From Desulfobacteraceae bacterium (GTDB taxonomy: Bacteria; Desulfobacterota; Desulfobacteria; Desulfobacterales; SG8-13), in the NCBI GenBank assembly GCA_029287875.1, contig JARFQH010000203.1:1-23288 (forward strand): 23,288 nucleotides of DNA. Reading direction: 5' to 3'. The notes beneath the pieces were generated by a model. The model was given only the letters and a program-made list of their open reading frames with translations. It ran no database searches and had not been told where the DNA came from. The translations under genes were made by a program, and so were the position numbers. Shown piece after piece: positions 7,701 through 13,934 of the stretch (position 1 is its first letter; each line of letters starts with the position of its first letter).

Positions 7701-7808
7701 CTATAGGCTTTAAGATAATGTTTTGGGCAAGGCCTGAGGGAGAAGGCTGTATTGTAATACGCCGACAACCGATAACGCAGTCCAAAACCTTTATCTTAAA
7801 GCCTATAG
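7701..7808. repeat. Long imperfect palindromic element, copy C (108 bp)
   Basis: The element begins CTATAGGCTTTAAGATAA and ends with the exact reverse complement (7791-7808), an 18-bp perfect terminal inverted repeat, with further pairing of TTTTGG against CCAAAA. The centre is GTATT-GT-AATAC (7749-7760), at 7754.5. Between arm and centre lies the asymmetric core, GGCAAGGC on the left and ACCGATAACGCAG on the right. Copy D at 10853 is the same length with 4 mismatches. TCGACC occurs directly on both sides (7696-7701 and 7811-7816), which might be a target duplication but could be chance. It starts 32 bases after the porin stop codon. Confidence 0.92.
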
Positions 7809-7893
7809 TGTCGACCGCGGTGTTTTGCTTGACTCCTGCTCGTTCAATGTGAAAGGGTAAATCGTAATCTTTCTTGATTTGGAAGGAAAACCC

Positions 7894-8487
7894 GTGCACA
7901 TCTCCGAAGGTGTTCTCTCGGCGCCGGTGCTGGTTTCCGGCGGGGTGCTGGCCGCGGCCGGAACGGCGATCGGCCTTAAAAAAATCGATTACGATCATCT
8001 TGCCCGGGTCGGCATTTTGTCGGCGACCTTTTTCGTCGCCTCATTGGTGCACGTTCCCATCGGTCCGTCCAGTGTCCACCTGATCATGAATGGCATCGTC
8101 GGTCTGCTGCTGGGATGGGCGGCCTTTCCCGCGATTCTGGTGGCGCTGCTGCTGCAAGGTGTTTTTTTCCAGTTCGGCGGGATCACCACCCTGGGTGTCA
8201 ACACCATCATCATGGCCCTGCCGGCGGTGATTTGCTATTACCTGTTTGCGCCGTTGCTGCATAAAGAACGGAAATATCTCCTGCTGGCCGGATTCGGCTG
8301 CGGATTTTGTGCCGTGCTGTTCGGGGGGGTCATCGTGGGGTTGGCCTTGATGTTCACGGAAGAAAATTTCTTGAAAGTAGCCATGCTCGTCGTCACAGCC
8401 CACATTCCTGTGATGATTATCGAAGGTATCGTTACCGCTTTCTGTGTAACTTTTCTTAAGAAGGTTCAGCCGGCTATGCTGCCATAA
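7894..8487 (+). CDS. nikM: ECF-type nickel/cobalt transporter substrate-binding subunit NikM/CbiM
   Basis: A 197-residue polytopic membrane protein that binds the metal ion in NikMLQO-type ECF transporters. The GTG at 7894 gives the N-terminus MHISEGVLS; the family needs Met1 and His2 at the very N-terminus as metal ligands, and GGAAGGA lies 6 bases upstream, so this start is preferred over the TTG five codons earlier. His62 in SSVHLIMNG probably corresponds to the third family ligand. About six to seven hydrophobic helices follow. The stop codon sits within a 28-base perfect palindrome. It is the first gene of the block bracketed by palindromes C and D, and nikL, nikQ and nikO follow. Confidence 0.93.
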   Translation: MHISEGVLSAPVLVSGGVLAAAGTAIGLKKIDYDHLARVGILSATFFVASLVHVPIGPSSVHLIMNGIVGLLLGWAAFPAILVALLLQGVFFQFGGITTLGVNTIIMALPAVICYYLFAPLLHKERKYLLLAGFGCGFCAVLFGGVIVGLALMFTEENFLKVAMLVVTAHIPVMIIEGIVTAFCVTFLKKVQPAMLP

Positions 8488-8511
8488 TTTTATCCGTTCG
8501 GATAAAATTAT
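8484..8511. repeat. 28-base perfect palindrome over the nikM stop codon
   Basis: Thirteen bases, ending ATTTTATCCG, are followed by TT and the exact complement CGGATAAAAT and onward. The sequence includes the TAA of nikM (8485-8487). It can fold as a strong hairpin in the mRNA but has no T tract. It may set the ratio of nikM to downstream expression, protect an RNA end, or act as an operator. Confidence 0.7.
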
Positions 8512-8546
8512 TACTTAAGGACAAAAAAGGACAGATAAAGATCATC

Positions 8547-9212
8547 ATGTTCAGTATAACCGCAAAAATGTGGTCGCTAAAGATGGGACGGATTTCACTC
8601 TTCATGGCGGCACTTCTGCTGCTCTTCTGCAGCCAGGCGCTGGCTCACAACGTGACCGTCTTCGCATGGGTCGAAGGGGACACGGTGCACGTCGAGAGCA
8701 AGTTCAGCGGCGGACGCAGGCCGGTGGCCGCGCCGGTGGAAGTCTACGATACCCGGGGCAACCTTCTGCTGAAGGGTGTGACCGACGAAAAGGGCGAATT
8801 CTCTTTCAAGGTGCCGAAAAAAACAGAAATGAAAGTCGTCCTTCTGGCCGGCATGGGTCACAAGGGTGAGTGGACCATTCCATTTTCGGATCTTGAAGCA
8901 GTCAGCGCCGATACAACGACTCAGGCGGAGGAAACCAACTCACCGTCATCTATACCGACCGACCCGAATCAAGCAAAGAGTGCGATTCCAACGGTAGGCG
9001 GCAATCCGGTTCCCGACGGATATGTGACCGCCGCCGAGATCCGGAACGCGGTCGAGGGAGCGCTGGACACAAAACTGAAGCCGGTCATGAAATTGCTGGT
9101 CGAAACGCGCCAGAGCGGACCTTCGGTCACCGACATTCTCGGCGGCATCGGATACATCTTCGGATTGATCGGTGTGGCCGCCTATTTCAGCGCCAAGCGT
9201 CGAAAATCTTGA
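8547..9212 (+). CDS. nikL: Nickel transporter accessory protein NikL-like
   Basis: A 221-residue membrane-anchored periplasmic protein. A signal sequence (about residues 1-33, core LFMAALLLLFCSQALA) precedes a mature N-terminus HNVTVFAWVEGD, again with a leading histidine as in NikK. A small beta-sandwich, carboxypeptidase-regulatory-like domain follows (about 35-118, VEVYDTRGNLLLKGVTDEKG), then a Thr/Ser/Pro-rich linker, an amphipathic helix (about 160-188) and a C-terminal membrane helix (about 196-214) ending in RRKS. This is the layout of NikL, which replaces NikN in NikKMLQO systems. The start at 8547 has a weak ribosome site; internal ATGs at codons 8 and 13 are possible. It lies between nikM and nikQ. 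Confidence 0.82.
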   Translation: MFSITAKMWSLKMGRISLFMAALLLLFCSQALAHNVTVFAWVEGDTVHVESKFSGGRRPVAAPVEVYDTRGNLLLKGVTDEKGEFSFKVPKKTEMKVVLLAGMGHKGEWTIPFSDLEAVSADTTTQAEETNSPSSIPTDPNQAKSAIPTVGGNPVPDGYVTAAEIRNAVEGALDTKLKPVMKLLVETRQSGPSVTDILGGIGYIFGLIGVAAYFSAKRRKS

Positions 9213-9263
9213 TGGTTTGCCATTTCAACCGCCTGTCAGGGCAGCCATTGACTCGGGGGCCCG

Positions 9264-10022
9264 ATGTTCAGCGAACCCTTTGCCATCGGCAATTCGATCA
9301 TTCACCGCATCGATCCGCGCTTCAAGGTGGTGGCTGCGGTCGCATTTTCGATTGTCGTGGCCGTATCGTATCGGTTCCCCACCCTTCTCGTCGCCCTTTT
9401 TACAGCGGTTATCCTGACGCTCGCAGCGCATCTGAATCTAAGAGCCGTTGCCGGACGGCTACTGGTGGTTATCGGCTTTCTTGTGTTGCTATGGGTCCTA
9501 TTGCCGATCACTTTCGAAGGGGACGCACTCACCCGCATCGGCCCGTTGACCCTTACCCGCCCCGGAGTGATTCTGGCCGCTCAGATTTCGCTAAAGTCGC
9601 TGGCCATTCTGTTGGCCTTCATTGCGCTTATCACGACCATGAACTTCACCACATTGGGTCATGCTCTTGACCGTATGCACCTGTCAGGGAAACTTGTCCA
9701 CCTCTTGCTGATGACCTACCGCTATATTTTCGTGATCGAGCAGGAATATCAGCGCATGGTCCGTGCGGCAAAAATACGCGGCTTTCGACCGGGTACAAAC
9801 GTCCATACATATAGGACGTTTGCGTACTTCATCGCCATGCTCTTCGTGCGGGCCGCGGCCCGTGCCGACCGGGTGTATCGCGCTATGCGCTGCCGCGGCT
9901 TCAACGGTCGCCTTTACTGTTTGGCCGATTTTCCTCCCCACCCCTCCAACTGGGTTTTTGCAAGCCTCATGACGGTTTCCGTCATCGGACTGGTTCTACT
10001 GGAGTGGGGCAATATTTTGTGA
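9264..10022 (+). CDS. nikQ: ECF transporter T component NikQ/CbiQ
   Basis: A 252-residue integral membrane protein of the CbiQ/EcfT family that couples the ATPase to NikM. Hydrophobic helices occur at about 22-55, 64-82, 103-128 and 236-252. The two cytoplasmic coupling motifs of EcfT proteins are clear: AAKIRG (168-173) and AMRCRG (207-212), which insert into the ATPase grooves. The ATG at 9264 follows a GGGGG tract and fits the family opening (MFSEPFAIGNSIIHRIDPRFK). nikL ends 51 bases upstream and nikO starts 60 bases downstream. Length and motifs are normal, so the gene is probably functional. Confidence 0.94.
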   Translation: MFSEPFAIGNSIIHRIDPRFKVVAAVAFSIVVAVSYRFPTLLVALFTAVILTLAAHLNLRAVAGRLLVVIGFLVLLWVLLPITFEGDALTRIGPLTLTRPGVILAAQISLKSLAILLAFIALITTMNFTTLGHALDRMHLSGKLVHLLLMTYRYIFVIEQEYQRMVRAAKIRGFRPGTNVHTYRTFAYFIAMLFVRAAARADRVYRAMRCRGFNGRLYCLADFPPHPSNWVFASLMTVSVIGLVLLEWGNIL

Positions 10023-10082
10023 GCGGTTTGCTTTTTATTAGATTTCGACATTATATGTAAAAGCGGCTGGAAGGCACCAACA

Positions 10083-10820
10083 GTGAATCAACAATTGATT
10101 GAAAATCCGATCATTAAACTCGCCGGCATCACTTTTTCCTATCCAGGCGCATTGCCCGTGCTCAAGGACCTCGACTTTACCCTTTCCGATGGAGACCGCA
10201 TCGGCATGATCGCCCCCAACGGCAGCGGCAAAACCACTCTTTTTCACATCATCATGGGATTGCTCAAACCGACAGCAGGCCGTATCGAGATTTTCGGGCA
10301 ACGGGTCGCGGAGGAAGAGGACTTTGTTGCCGTGCGACGCCGGATTGGTTTGCTTTTTCAGGATGCCGACGACCAGCTCTTCAGCCCGACGGTGTTGGAG
10401 GATGTCGCTTTCGGCCCCCTCAATCTGGGTAAAAGCAAGGAAGAGGCAATCGCGATATCCCGTAAAACCCTGTCGTTTCTCGGACTCGAAGGTTTTGAGG
10501 ACCGGATCACAATTCGGCTCTCCGGCGGTGAAAAACGACTGGTGTCATTGGCTACGGTACTGGCCATGGAGCCGCGTGCCATGCTGCTGGACGAACCGAG
10601 CGCCGGTCTGGACGAAGCCACCAAAAACAGGTTGATCGACATATTGAAAAACCTGGATATCAGCTATGTCATCGTCTCCCACGAATTTGATTTCCTGTCT
10701 GAGATCACCGATACCATCTACACCCTTCAAAACGGCCGGATTCAGGTGGACACTGCCGCCCACCCCCACGAACATGTGCACGCCCACCCGTACGGCCGCC
10801 ACCCCCACAAACATCAATGA
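10083..10820 (+). CDS. nikO: ECF transporter ATPase NikO/CbiO with histidine-rich tail
   Basis: A 245-residue ABC ATPase that powers nickel/cobalt uptake with NikQ. It has Walker A APNGSGKT (44-51), with Ala in place of the usual Gly, the Q-loop Gln93 in LLFQDADDQLF (the long Q-loop typical of CbiO), the signature LSGGE (146-150), Walker B AMLLDEP (166-172) and the H-loop His200. The last 19 residues hold eight histidines at 227, 229, 231, 233, 235, 240, 242 and 244, a probable cytoplasmic metal-binding tail. GTG at 10083 is chosen because GGAAGG lies 8 bases upstream. It is the last gene of the operon and is followed by palindrome D. Confidence 0.94.
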   Translation: MNQQLIENPIIKLAGITFSYPGALPVLKDLDFTLSDGDRIGMIAPNGSGKTTLFHIIMGLLKPTAGRIEIFGQRVAEEEDFVAVRRRIGLLFQDADDQLFSPTVLEDVAFGPLNLGKSKEEAIAISRKTLSFLGLEGFEDRITIRLSGGEKRLVSLATVLAMEPRAMLLDEPSAGLDEATKNRLIDILKNLDISYVIVSHEFDFLSEITDTIYTLQNGRIQVDTAAHPHEHVHAHPYGRHPHKHQ

Positions 10821-10852
10821 CGATGCGCCGGTCGAAGCCATCGGTTGGTTTC

Positions 10853-10960
10853 CTATAGGCTTTAAGATAATGGTTTTGGCAAGGCCAGAGGGAGAAGGCT
10901 GTATTGTAATACGCCGACGACCGATAACGCAGTCCAAAACCTTTATCTTAAAGCCTATAG
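10853..10960. repeat. Long imperfect palindromic element, copy D (108 bp)
   Basis: Same length, orientation and sequence as copy C (7701-7808), with four differences by eye: two around the TTTTGG of the left arm, one in GGCC(A/T)GAGGG and one in CCGAC(G/A)ACC. The 18-bp terminal arms are identical and perfectly self-complementary. Similarity stops exactly at the ends of the arms. It begins 32 bases after the nikO stop codon, the same distance as copy C from the porin stop. No flanking direct repeat is evident. Confidence 0.92.
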
Positions 10961-10968
10961 CTGATGAA

Positions 10969-11000
10969 GGTCTGCCGCATGGCCATGCAGCGTGCAGACC
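10969..11000. repeat. Hairpin-forming sequence after copy D
   Basis: GGTCTGC (10969-10975) pairs with GCAGACC (10994-11000), and the loop itself contains the perfect 12-base palindrome GCATGGCCATGC (10977-10988). GGCCATGCA recurs just after it (11001-11009). No T tract follows. It may help end or stabilise the nik transcript. Nothing else is recognisable up to the promoter at 11088. Confidence 0.45.
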
Positions 11001-11087
11001 GGCCATGCAATCGGTCAGGCTCCCCGATTTAACGAAAGGGTCACACCCCGTAGATTTCCCTAGTAAAAAATAGTTATTTTATTGGCG

Positions 11088-11117
11088 TTGACGGCTTCAT
11101 GCAGATCAAACTATTAT
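11088..11117 (+). promoter_or_regulatory. Sigma-70 type promoter for the 104-aa unknown gene
   Basis: TTGACG (11088-11093) and TATTAT (11112-11117) are separated by 18 bases. Both hexamers match consensus in five of six positions. A start site near 11124 would give a leader of about 28 bases before the ATG at 11152. This indicates independent transcription from the nik operon. Confidence 0.6.
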
Positions 11118-11151
11118 ATTTTCATACAAAACCGGCACCCAAGGAGTGCTC

Positions 11152-11466
11152 ATGAAACCGATCGCTGATCGATCCGCAATTCGGCAGGCCGTTGAAAGAA
11201 TCAAGGAAAACCTTGAAGGGATCGAAGCCGACCGATACCTGAGCACTCCTCAGACGATAGCCCTCTACTGCTGGTTGATCGATTGCGAACCTCTGAATGA
11301 AATAGAGCCAATCGAAAGGCTACACAGTATCCTGATATCCAGCCTGGAAAATCAGATCATCACCCGTATAGATTTAGAAATGATGAAAAAAATCTGCCGC
11401 CGATTTCTGAACATCAAAAACCCGGGAGCCGCAGGCGACAGGCGGCAAGAACTCCTGGACCTTTAG
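11152..11466 (+). CDS. Hypothetical protein (104 aa)
   Basis: A soluble, mostly helical 104-residue protein without signal peptide or membrane helix. Notable segments are RQAVERIKENLEGIEADRYL, ALYCWLIDCEPLNEIEPIER and a basic C-terminal part (MMKKICRRFLNIKNP). I do not recognise the family. Coding is well supported: AAGGAG (11141-11146) stands 5 bases before the ATG and a good promoter precedes it. The frame also offers a GTG two codons upstream (11146), inside the ribosome site, which is rejected. A compact GC-rich hairpin (TCCCGCC-A-GGCGGGA, 11510-11524) lies 43 bases after the stop and might help terminate it, although no T tract follows. Confidence 0.75.
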   Translation: MKPIADRSAIRQAVERIKENLEGIEADRYLSTPQTIALYCWLIDCEPLNEIEPIERLHSILISSLENQIITRIDLEMMKKICRRFLNIKNPGAAGDRRQELLDL

Positions 11467-11565
11467 CATAAAGCCCTTTAAGTGTGATAGTTTACTATGT
11501 CGAGCGGTTTCCCGCCAGGCGGGATTCACGGTTCCCTGTTATTTGTTATTTGCGATTTGGATTTT

Positions 11566-11744
11566 TCACCGAAACTCAAAAGTTTCCTCTTCGATCAAAC
11601 TGGATGCTTTCAGCCAGAGGTAGTGCCGAACCTGGAACCGATCATTTTTGAAGGAAGCGGAAAGGATTTTTTCTTAACGTCGTCGAGTTTCTCTTGCAGA
11701 TCAATCTCCGGGCCAACGACTTCGATTAGAAAGTGAAACTCCGT
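11566..11744 (-). pseudogene. Frameshifted 3' remnant of an unidentified gene
   Basis: On the minus strand the frame below the TGA at 11747-11745 reads a protein-like EFHFLIEVVGPEIDLQEK and LDDVKKK up to a run of A residues near 11669-11674. One base later in frame it continues ILSASFKNDRFQVR then HYLWLKASSLIEEETFEFR and stops at TGA (11568-11566). A single-base loss in the A tract would explain this. About 58 codons survive and the 5' part is gone. I cannot name the family. It could be chance, but the amino-acid make-up in both segments is convincing. Confidence 0.4.
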
Positions 11745-11853
11745 TCAATTTTTAAGCGATCCGTCTATGACGAAATAATAGCAACAAGAAATATATTCCC
11801 ACGGCCGCTATTCATGTTTATTTACAAAAAACATAATATAATCATTGCGCATA

Positions 11854-11945
11854 ATACACAGCGTTATGCGAGTATGACCCCAAAAGGTGGCAATAAATTC
11901 GACGATACAAACAACCAATGCGAAATTTATTGTGACGCTGTGTAT
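11854..11945. repeat. Nested inverted-repeat structure
   Basis: The outer pair is a perfect 11-base inverted repeat, ATACACAGCGT (11854-11864) and ACGCTGTGTAT (11935-11945). Inside, CAATAAATTCG (11891-11901) pairs with CGAAATTTATTG (11921-11932) with one bulged base. The left side has a 26-base unpaired segment between the stems and the right side only 2 bases, so the fold is strongly asymmetric with a 19-base terminal loop. It could be a structured RNA, a recombination site or a remnant of a mobile element. Confidence 0.5.
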
Positions 11946-12071
11946 AAAGGATTCATTGGGGTGTTGTTGCAACTTGTGCAAACAAAATCAGGTAACGCAG
12001 CATGGTCAAGCCACCCTTTTCAAGGGCTCTGATTCATGACACACCTGCGGTTTCCGACTGATAGTATCCTG

Positions 12072-12728
12072 TTAGGCCGCATACCAGAGCACCATGAAGT
12101 AATGACATGTGGTACCGGCTATAACAAACAGATGCCAGATGAGGTGGCCATACTTTAGCCGCGAATCGGTTGCGAAAAAGGCGACACCGGCTGTGTAGGA
12201 CAAGCCTCCCGCAATCAACCAGAACAAGCCCGCTTTTGACATCCTTGCAAACAATGGAACGACCGCAACCACGATAAGCCACCCCATCAGCAGATAAAGG
12301 CCGGTGGAAAGAATGGGATGTGCGGTTTTATAGAATGCCTTCAGTAATACCCCGGCTACGGCAAGACCCCAAATAACCCCGAAAACCGTCCAGCCGAATG
12401 CACCACGAAGTATACCAAGGGTTAAGGGCGTATAGGTGCCGGCTATCAGAATAAAGATCGCGGAATGCTCGATGATCCGAAAACAGCCCTTGGCCTTGCC
12501 TATTGGCCACGCGTGGTAGAGCGTAGAGGCAAGGTAGAGGAGTATCATGGACGCAGAGAAGAGACTCGCACCGACAACGAATCCAGCATCTCCGTTCCGT
12601 AATGCATGCATGATGAGAAATGGCGTTCCGAAGAGTGCGGCAACCAGCCCAACCCCGTGGCTGATGCTGTTCGAGATTTCTTCCCTTTGCGACTGATCTC
12701 GCTTGGGGATTGCAAGCAATTTGCGCAC
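12072..12728 (-). CDS. Hemolysin III / PAQR-type (YqfA-like) membrane protein
   Basis: A 218-residue protein with about seven membrane helices. The family landmarks are present in order: EEISNSISHGVG, STLYHAWP, EHSAIFILIAGTYTPL, and HLIWHLFVIAGTTCHYFMV near the C-terminus, supplying the conserved His residues expected to bind a metal as in PAQR receptors. The family is named for hemolysin III, but bacterial members mostly lack a proven function; a role in membrane homeostasis is possible. The GTG at 12728 is chosen because AAAGGA lies 6 bases upstream and the length fits the family. An ATG at 12761 without a ribosome site would add 11 residues. The SHOCT gene ends 43 bases upstream. Confidence 0.88.
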   Translation of the reverse strand: MRKLLAIPKRDQSQREEISNSISHGVGLVAALFGTPFLIMHALRNGDAGFVVGASLFSASMILLYLASTLYHAWPIGKAKGCFRIIEHSAIFILIAGTYTPLTLGILRGAFGWTVFGVIWGLAVAGVLLKAFYKTAHPILSTGLYLLMGWLIVVAVVPLFARMSKAGLFWLIAGGLSYTAGVAFFATDSRLKYGHLIWHLFVIAGTTCHYFMVLWYAA

Positions 12729-12771
12729 GACTGTTCCTTTTGAGACACTTATATTTGGCATTTTTGAAATA

Positions 12772-13002
12772 TTATGATTCCAGGTCTTTTTTCTTCCGGT
12801 CAAATTCTTCCTTGTCAATTTCACCTTTTGCATAACGCTTCTTCAAAATATCTAAAGGCTGTTCAGTTATTTGACTATCGGGGCCTTTTGATTTTGAAAC
12901 CTGGAGCAGGAAATAAACAGCAACACCGACTAAAACCAGGACTATTAGCCACATAAATCCTCCACCATAACCGTATCCCATCATATGGCCCCAGTTCCCC
13001 AT
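12772..13002 (-). CDS. SHOCT-domain membrane protein, probably missing its signal-peptide start
   Basis: A 76-residue protein with a Gly/Met/Trp/Tyr-rich N-terminus (MGNWGHMMGYGYGGG), a membrane helix (about 17-34, MWLIVLVLVGVAVYFLL) and a C-terminal SHOCT motif (LDILKKRYAKGEIDKEEFDRKKKDL). SHOCT modules are short oligomerisation-type domains at protein ends. In the same frame upstream of the ATG the codons read IVFLPLTFFACAQGPNGP, the back half of a Sec signal peptide with its cleavage site, but no ATG, GTG or TTG precedes it before a TGA at 13086-13084. The original start seems to have been deleted when the RNB fragment was joined at about 13053. The ATG at 13002 has a poor ribosome site, so the gene may be dead or produce an unexported form. 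Confidence 0.7.
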   Translation of the reverse strand: MGNWGHMMGYGYGGGFMWLIVLVLVGVAVYFLLQVSKSKGPDSQITEQPLDILKKRYAKGEIDKEEFDRKKKDLES

Positions 13003-13052
13003 AGGGCCATTAGGACCTTGTGCACAAGCAAAAAATGTTAGTGGTAGAAATA

Positions 13053-13356
13053 CTATTTGTCGGCCGCGCCCGTGCAGATGGCGTCAAACCGCTCTCCGAT
13101 TCACCTGTGTATCCGTCAGGACCTCCGCCACCGTCAATTGGTCCAGGTCCAGGGAATCATCGTTGTCAATAGATACCCAGAGCGGGTGGCGCAGGTCTAT
13201 CCCGGGAGATTTCGCCACACGATCTATTTGCTGCACCGCCTCCAGTTCTCTGAGGACGTCCGTTGAGAAATCGGCCAGAAAGCCGCAAGCCTGCATTGCC
13301 CGGCGGGCGATTTGTTCCAGAACGCCTTTTCGTCTTGCATCCGGATGCGTTACCAT
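13053..13356 (-). pseudogene. Internally deleted RNB-domain (RNase II/R-like) exoribonuclease remnant
   Basis: The first about 85 codons, from ATG at 13356 with GAAAGG upstream, resemble the N-terminus of short RNB ribonucleases, including DLRHPLWVSIDNDDSLDLDQ and LTVAE, the region that begins the RNB catalytic domain. The frame then ends at TGA (13086-13084). In another frame, 13100-13053 reads IGERFDAICTGAADK and a TAG, which resembles the C-terminal FDA-I-V-TGASDKGTWVR segment of the same family. Nearly the whole catalytic domain therefore appears to be missing between these two pieces, with the join near 13100. The remnant then runs into the truncated SHOCT gene. Confidence 0.65.
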
Positions 13357-13404
13357 AGAGCACCTTTCCTTTCTGAAATACCCATTCTCGGCCGGCGCAT
13401 TCTT

Positions 13405-13761
13405 TCAATTCGCCTTACCCCACGTGTCGCGATGGAGTTCTTTCCTTCGGGCGGTAAGAACGGCTTCCATACCTTCCAATTGCCCGATGGTGTAAATATG
13501 AATTCCATGCGGTTTGGATAAAAGGCTCCTTGTCCCCAGTAAAACGCCGAACAATTCGGACCTGAAATGATGATCTAAATCTTTTCGTGTGTGCCACTCC
13601 TCGAAAAGGTTCAGAAGTTTTTTGTCTTCGATATCACAAGAGAGGGCATAGCTCAGACAGCCTGCCTCCTTTTCCATTGGCCCAATCATCGAGAGAAGCG
13701 TTTGCACCAACTCCTTCTGTTTTTCCGGAAACACGTTCATTACAATTTTAACGACGATCAT
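13405..13761 (-). CDS. Antibiotic-biosynthesis-monooxygenase (ABM) fold protein, YgiN-like
   Basis: A 118-residue soluble protein with the ABM ferredoxin-like pattern: strand MIVVKIVMNVFPEKQKELVQ, then a helix LLSMIGPMEKEAGCLSYALS, strand KLLNLFEEWHTRKDLDHHF with the conserved EEW and H of the family, and a helix SELFGVLLGTRSLL. Relatives act as quinol or small-aromatic monooxygenases without cofactor; the actual substrate is unknown. ATG at 13761 is chosen because GGGAGG stands about 8 bases upstream. It is on the same strand as the RNB remnant. The 170 bases upstream contain short palindromes (TTGCGATACGCAA at 13841-13853) that might be regulatory. Confidence 0.85.
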   Translation of the reverse strand: MIVVKIVMNVFPEKQKELVQTLLSMIGPMEKEAGCLSYALSCDIEDKKLLNLFEEWHTRKDLDHHFRSELFGVLLGTRSLLSKPHGIHIYTIGQLEGMEAVLTARRKELHRDTWGKAN

Positions 13762-13897
13762 TGCGGCCACCTCCCGGCAATACCGGCCTTTCAGATTATT
13801 CGACGATTATGTACACATAGCTTTTAGTTGTGCGATCGTTTTGCGATACGCAATCTTCGCCACGGCCTTGGATTGGTCCGCCTGTGTTGGATCTTGC

Positions 13898-13924
13898 GCC
13901 GCGGCCCTGGCGCGCTGCCGCGGC
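13898..13924. repeat. GC-only hairpin just after the glucan synthase gene
   Basis: GCCGCGGC occurs at 13898-13905 and 13917-13924; since the word is self-complementary, the two copies form an 8-bp all-GC stem with an 11-base loop. It begins 11 bases after the stop codon of the giant minus-strand gene. There is no T tract on either strand, so it may be a pause or RNA-stabilising structure rather than an intrinsic terminator. Confidence 0.45.
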
Positions 13925-13934
13925 TAAGTGGGCG

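Larger units (their letters stand above)
11467..12071. other. 605-bp AT-rich region without an intact gene
   Basis: No open frame here has a convincing ribosome site or protein-like composition. It holds a GC-rich hairpin at 11510-11524, a TGTTATT/TTGTTATT-rich stretch at about 11537-11552, a minus-strand frameshifted coding remnant (11566-11744), and a nested inverted-repeat structure (11854-11945). A further imperfect inverted repeat (TTGTTGCA...TGCAAACAA) lies at about 11964-11985. Composition is more AT-rich than its surroundings, consistent with eroded accessory DNA. Confidence 0.6.

Noticed and set aside
7696..7816. TCGACC direct repeats flanking palindrome C as a target-site duplication
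   Set aside because: The repeat overlaps the arm by one base on one side, is offset by two on the other, and is not found at copy D, so chance is as likely.
11497..12032. Two plus-strand open frames of 79 and 99 codons in the AT-rich spacer
   Set aside because: They have no ribosome site, unusual composition, and overlap a minus-strand coding remnant and a repeat structure.
11854..12080. Integron attC-like site (GTTATGCG, GTTAGGC)
   Set aside because: The core words are not in the required arrangement with the inverted repeats, and no integron integrase or cassette pattern is present.
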